A stretch of DNA of 9,360 bases, from assembly GCA_902772945.1 (NCBI GenBank), contig CACYCU010000078.1:1-9360 (forward strand). Reading direction: 5' to 3'. The position numbers and the translations under genes were made by a program. Of the stretch, positions 6,691 through 9,360 are shown one piece after another. The stretch is from an uncultured bacterium. Lineage in GTDB: Bacteria > Cyanobacteriota > Vampirovibrionia > Gastranaerophilales > Gastranaerophilaceae. Positions within the stretch are counted from its first letter, which is position 1; the number at the start of each line of letters is the position of its first letter. The notes under the pieces were generated by a model. That model was not told the origin of the DNA, did not search any database, and saw only the letters and a list, made by a program, of their open reading frames with translations.

Positions 6691-7197
6691 ATGGCGATTG
6701 TTTATTTAAGTTTAGGATCAAATTACGGTGATCGTATAGGTTACGTTCAACAGGCCGCGAGTCTGCTTGCAACATCTGAAGGCGTATCCATTATTCGGAC
6801 TTCGTCATTTTATGAAACAGAGCCTTGGGGGATGAACTCTGATAATTGGTTTGTTAATGCGGTTGTCGAAATTAAAACAACTCTTACTCCGCAAAATTTG
6901 CTTGAGCTATGTCACAGAATTGAAAGCCAATTAGGAAGAAAACGACCTGCAGACGGTCAATATACCGATAGAACTATTGATATCGATATTCTTTTTTATA
7001 ATAAAGATATAGTAAATGATGATAATTTAATTATTCCGCATAAATATGTCCATTTGAGGGCATTTACTCTGGTACCTCTGTTGGAATTGATTCCTAATTT
7101 TGAACATCCGGTTTTGCATAAAACAATTTCGCAGTTACATAATGATTTGGAAAATCCGGAAATGGTATTCTTATATGGAACAAGAGTTGAAATATAA
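6691..7197 (+). CDS. folK: 2-amino-4-hydroxy-6-hydroxymethyldihydropteridine diphosphokinase (HPPK)
   Basis: Transfers pyrophosphate from ATP to 6-hydroxymethyl-7,8-dihydropterin, the step before dihydropteroate synthase in cytoplasmic folate synthesis. The 168 residues fit a single-domain HPPK. Seen in order: SLGSNYGDR (7-15), the pterin-pocket FYETEPWG (40-47), NAVVEI, ESQLGRKR, the signature DRTIDIDILFY with Mg-binding Asp97 and Asp99, and IPHKYVHLRAFTLVPL. All key residues are present. The gene starts at an ATG with no SD but with a near-perfect promoter placed so that the mRNA would begin at the ATG. Its last 23 bp overlap the flavoprotein gene in another frame, so the two are probably translationally coupled. 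Other folate genes (folP, folB) are not in the window. Confidence 0.97.
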   Translation: MAIVYLSLGSNYGDRIGYVQQAASLLATSEGVSIIRTSSFYETEPWGMNSDNWFVNAVVEIKTTLTPQNLLELCHRIESQLGRKRPADGQYTDRTIDIDILFYNKDIVNDDNLIIPHKYVHLRAFTLVPLLELIPNFEHPVLHKTISQLHNDLENPEMVFLYGTRVEI

Positions 7198-8311
7198 AGT
7201 TGCTATTATTGGCGGAGGACCGGCAGGATGTATTTGTGCATACTATTTGCAGGACAAATTTGATGTTTCGATTTTTGAAAAAATTTCACCGTTAAAAACA
7301 CTTCTTCCGACAGGTGGAGGCAGATGCAATCTTGCGCATGCTGAATATGATTTTAAAGAACTTTCAAAAAATTATCCGAGAGGTGAAAAATTTTTATATT
7401 CTGTTTTTTCAAAATTTTCAACTCAAGAGGCGCTGGATTTTTTTGATAAAATAGGTGTTGAAACTTATATTCAAGATGATATGCGGATTTTCCCTTTGTC
7501 AAATAGCTCAAAGGATGTAAGAGAAAAAGTTTTAAAAGCTTTAAACAAAGTGCGTTTTATAAGAGAAGAAGTCTTGAGGGTAAATGATGGCTTTAAGGTT
7601 GTTACTAATATGAATTCATATAAGGCTGATTTTGTTGTGATTGCAACAGGCGGACATGCATCTTATGAATTGATAAAATTATTAGGACATAAAATTATAA
7701 AACCTCTGCCTTCTTTGACGGGGCTAAAAACAAAAGAAGATTTCTCTGAAATAAGCGGAGTCGCTATTGACAATATATTATTTACCCACAAAGGAATTTC
7801 AGGGCCGAGAGTTTATACAATTTCGTCAATTAGAGCAAGAGAAAATTTTCCATACAAATTAGAATTTGATTTTATTGGTGATATAAATTTGCAGGAAAAT
7901 TTAAATTTAAATCCGCATAAATCCATCAAAAATTTACTGGCTGAAAAGTTGCCAAAATCTTTTTGTGAGTACGTTTTGAAGAATTTGAATATTGATTCTG
8001 ATACAAAATGTCATTTAATAAATGGTGCAATGCGTGATAAAATTTTTTCAAAGCTCAAACATTTTGAAATTAATGTGACAGGTACTGTTCCTGATGGTGA
8101 GGTCGTAACCTCAGGCGGTGTAGATTTGAATGAAATAAATCCAAAAACAATGGAATCAAAGATAGTTCCAAGAGTATTTTTTTGCGGAGAAGTTCTTGAT
8201 ATTGACGGATTTTGCGGAGGATTTAATTTACAAAACTGTTGGTCTACCGGTTATGTCGCTGCAGAAGGTGTTATGCATTGGTTTGCATCTTTTTCTTCAA
8301 ATCTTCTTTAA
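7175..8311 (+). CDS. HI0933/YhiN-family NAD(P)/FAD-dependent oxidoreductase
   Basis: A 378-residue flavoprotein of the HI0933 (YhiN/BaiN-like) family, often auto-named aminoacetone oxidase family; the physiological reaction of most members is not known. The sequence shows the dinucleotide-binding GGGPAG (13-18), the family hallmark TGGGRCNL (46-53), IATGGHA (156-162), HKGISGPR and the C-terminal FAD-closing block GEVLDIDGFCGGFNLQ (338-353). It lacks a signal peptide and is expected in the cytoplasm. ATG7175 is chosen because the longer read from 7100 adds 25 residues unrelated to the family. It lies 23 bp inside folK with no strong SD (a weak GGAAA is too far upstream), which fits reinitiation or coupling to folK translation. 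The last 41 bp overlap the convergent gene, and the C-terminal HWFASFSSNLL looks like an extension beyond the usual family end. Confidence 0.92.
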   Translation: MEQELKYKVAIIGGGPAGCICAYYLQDKFDVSIFEKISPLKTLLPTGGGRCNLAHAEYDFKELSKNYPRGEKFLYSVFSKFSTQEALDFFDKIGVETYIQDDMRIFPLSNSSKDVREKVLKALNKVRFIREEVLRVNDGFKVVTNMNSYKADFVVIATGGHASYELIKLLGHKIIKPLPSLTGLKTKEDFSEISGVAIDNILFTHKGISGPRVYTISSIRARENFPYKLEFDFIGDINLQENLNLNPHKSIKNLLAEKLPKSFCEYVLKNLNIDSDTKCHLINGAMRDKIFSKLKHFEINVTGTVPDGEVVTSGGVDLNEINPKTMESKIVPRVFFCGEVLDIDGFCGGFNLQNCWSTGYVAAEGVMHWFASFSSNLL

Positions 8312-9360
8312 CCTGAAATTCACTTTTACCAAGCTTTCTAACGACAACCATTATTGAGGGTGCCAAAACTCCAAGTACCCCGATACATGCACCAATGTTT
8401 TTTAAGGTTGCATTCCGTTTTAAATTTTTTACTTGTTTTAGAAATGCTTCTAAAGATTTATCTTCAATGTTTGAAGATTTATATGCATCAAATTTTTTGT
8501 CTAATTTTTTTAGTTTTTCAGCAATATTTTTAAATTCGTCCAAATCAATAAATTTTCTGTAATCAACATTATCTTTTTGCCCTGCATTTTTTAAAGTTGG
8601 TAAAATGTCTGACATTTTTGCCATTTTAACAGTAAAATCATCAGGGTTGTTGTGTATAAAATTTAGCAATTCTTCTTGAGAATTTATTTTTAATATTTTT
8701 TCAGTGCTGGTTTTTAAATTCCCGTTTTTAAATGCTTCTTCAAGTTCTTTTGATTCTATTACTCTTGCATCAAGATCAATAGATGCCGGTTTGTTGTTTT
8801 CAACTCTTTTTTCCAAGAATTTTTGGATTGGTTTGCTTGCAAAATACATAAATGCCCAAAACGTACCCTCTTTTATTGTATAGCCGAGAAGCTCTTGAGG
8901 ATTTCTAGAGTGTGCTAATCTTTCCGTAGTGATTGCTCCGTCAAGAATCATAAGATTTTTAACGGGATTATACATGAAATCCTGGATGCTGCCGGTAAAG
9001 ACCGGTTGGGTTTTATCTTTTAAAGTCCATTTAGGTTTAGAAAAATCTTTATCCTTAATTACATCATTGGTTTGCATTTCAGCCATTATTTCTTTTTTAG
9101 CGGCTTTTTCTGTTGATTTGTGTCTGTATTTCGTCAAACCCGCATATGTTAGAATTGTAAGTGCCGTAGATACAACAAATTTACCCATTGCGAGGTTCTT
9201 TGTAAATTTTGGATTTTTGACAGCGCTTTTCATACTGTCTTTAATTGAGGAATCTGCGTATTCAATGGATTTTTCCAAAATGTTTTTTCTGTTATCTTTT
9301 AAATTTCTAACATCAAATTTAGGGTCAATTTTTAAAATTTTGTATAGTGTTAAGTCAAGG
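8271..9360 (-). CDS. orphan membrane protein, 5' end beyond the window
   Basis: I do not recognise this family. A reading beginning at 9278 would use a TTG, but the frame continues without a stop to base 9360, adding 27 residues (including TLYKILKIDPKFDVRNLK). The gene is therefore partial and at least 362 residues long. Using TTG9278 as residue 1, one hydrophobic segment is at about 28-48 (AMGKFVVSTALTILTYAG) and another near the C-terminus at about 293-314 (IGACIGVLGVLAPSIMVVV). A third, weaker one is near 133-148 (TFWAFMYFASKPI). The middle (about 160-285) is hydrophilic and lysine-rich, with coiled-coil-like helices. The tail is basic. No catalytic motif is visible. It overlaps the flavoprotein gene tail to tail by 41 bp. 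It could be a lineage-specific envelope or scaffold protein, but that is inference. Confidence 0.75.
   Translation of the reverse strand, partial: LDLTLYKILKIDPKFDVRNLKDNRKNILEKSIEYADSSIKDSMKSAVKNPKFTKNLAMGKFVVSTALTILTYAGLTKYRHKSTEKAAKKEIMAEMQTNDVIKDKDFSKPKWTLKDKTQPVFTGSIQDFMYNPVKNLMILDGAITTERLAHSRNPQELLGYTIKEGTFWAFMYFASKPIQKFLEKRVENNKPASIDLDARVIESKELEEAFKNGNLKTSTEKILKINSQEELLNFIHNNPDDFTVKMAKMSDILPTLKNAGQKDNVDYRKFIDLDEFKNIAEKLKKLDKKFDAYKSSNIEDKSLEAFLKQVKNLKRNATLKNIGACIGVLGVLAPSIMVVVRKLGKSEFQVKEDLKKKMQTNA

Noticed and set aside
7100..7174. 25-residue N-terminal extension of the flavoprotein
   Set aside because: The added residues are simply folK sequence in another frame; the dinucleotide-binding strand begins right after ATG7175, as in the family.
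8273..8288. Hairpin ATGCA/TGCAT followed by CTTTTTCTT as a terminator
   Set aside because: The stem is only 5 bp and AT-rich with an interrupted T run, and it lies within coding sequence on both strands; too weak to call.
1..9360. Mobile element, CRISPR array, prophage or defence system
   Set aside because: No repeat-spacer pattern, no transposase/integrase/recombinase, no terminal repeats, and no nuclease or toxin-antitoxin motifs were seen; composition is uniform across the window.

Overview
The window reads as chromosomal DNA from an AT-rich, diderm, SD-using bacterium with a standard genetic code. My best guess for the source is a gut Gastranaerophilales (Vampirovibrionia/'Melainabacteria'): low GC, an outer-membrane MlaA domain, many TPRs, and lineage-looking orphan proteins of the kind I recall from that group. 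This is inference from recall, not a database result. Nothing here looks like a mobile element, prophage, CRISPR array or integron.

Layout, left to right. A tRNA-Thr(UGU) on the minus strand is cut by the left edge (1-48) and has its own near-consensus promoter. Divergent from it is a small four-helix DUF486 membrane protein (112-453, +). It meets tail to tail a 116-residue orphan protein (440-790, -). After a 134-bp divergent gap comes a 695-residue secreted protein (925-3012, +) that joins an MlaA (VacJ) phospholipid-transport domain to an alpha/beta-hydrolase domain with an apparently intact Ser-Asp-His triad. It overlaps tail to tail with mnmG (2994-4871, -), the tRNA wobble-uridine modification enzyme. 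Divergent from mnmG is a 552-residue TPR protein (4987-6645, +), then folK (6691-7197, +) and an overlapping HI0933/YhiN-type flavoprotein gene (7175-8311, +). The last gene (8271 to the right edge, -) encodes an orphan membrane protein. Its frame stays open through base 9360, so its true start lies outside the window.

How the genes relate: most are housekeeping or envelope genes that are not obviously in one pathway. folK and the flavoprotein gene form the only clear transcription/translation unit. All three convergent gene pairs overlap at their 3' ends (14, 19 and 41 bp), so there is no room for ordinary intergenic terminators.

The two most interesting signals are (1) the MlaA-hydrolase fusion, which would put a lipid esterase on the same polypeptide as an outer-membrane phospholipid extractor, and (2) a repeated start-site geometry at three genes (DUF486, mnmG, folK): a -10 hexamer ending exactly 7 nt before the A of ATG, with no Shine-Dalgarno. 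This predicts leaderless mRNAs, while other genes in the same window have good SD sites at 5-6 nt spacing.
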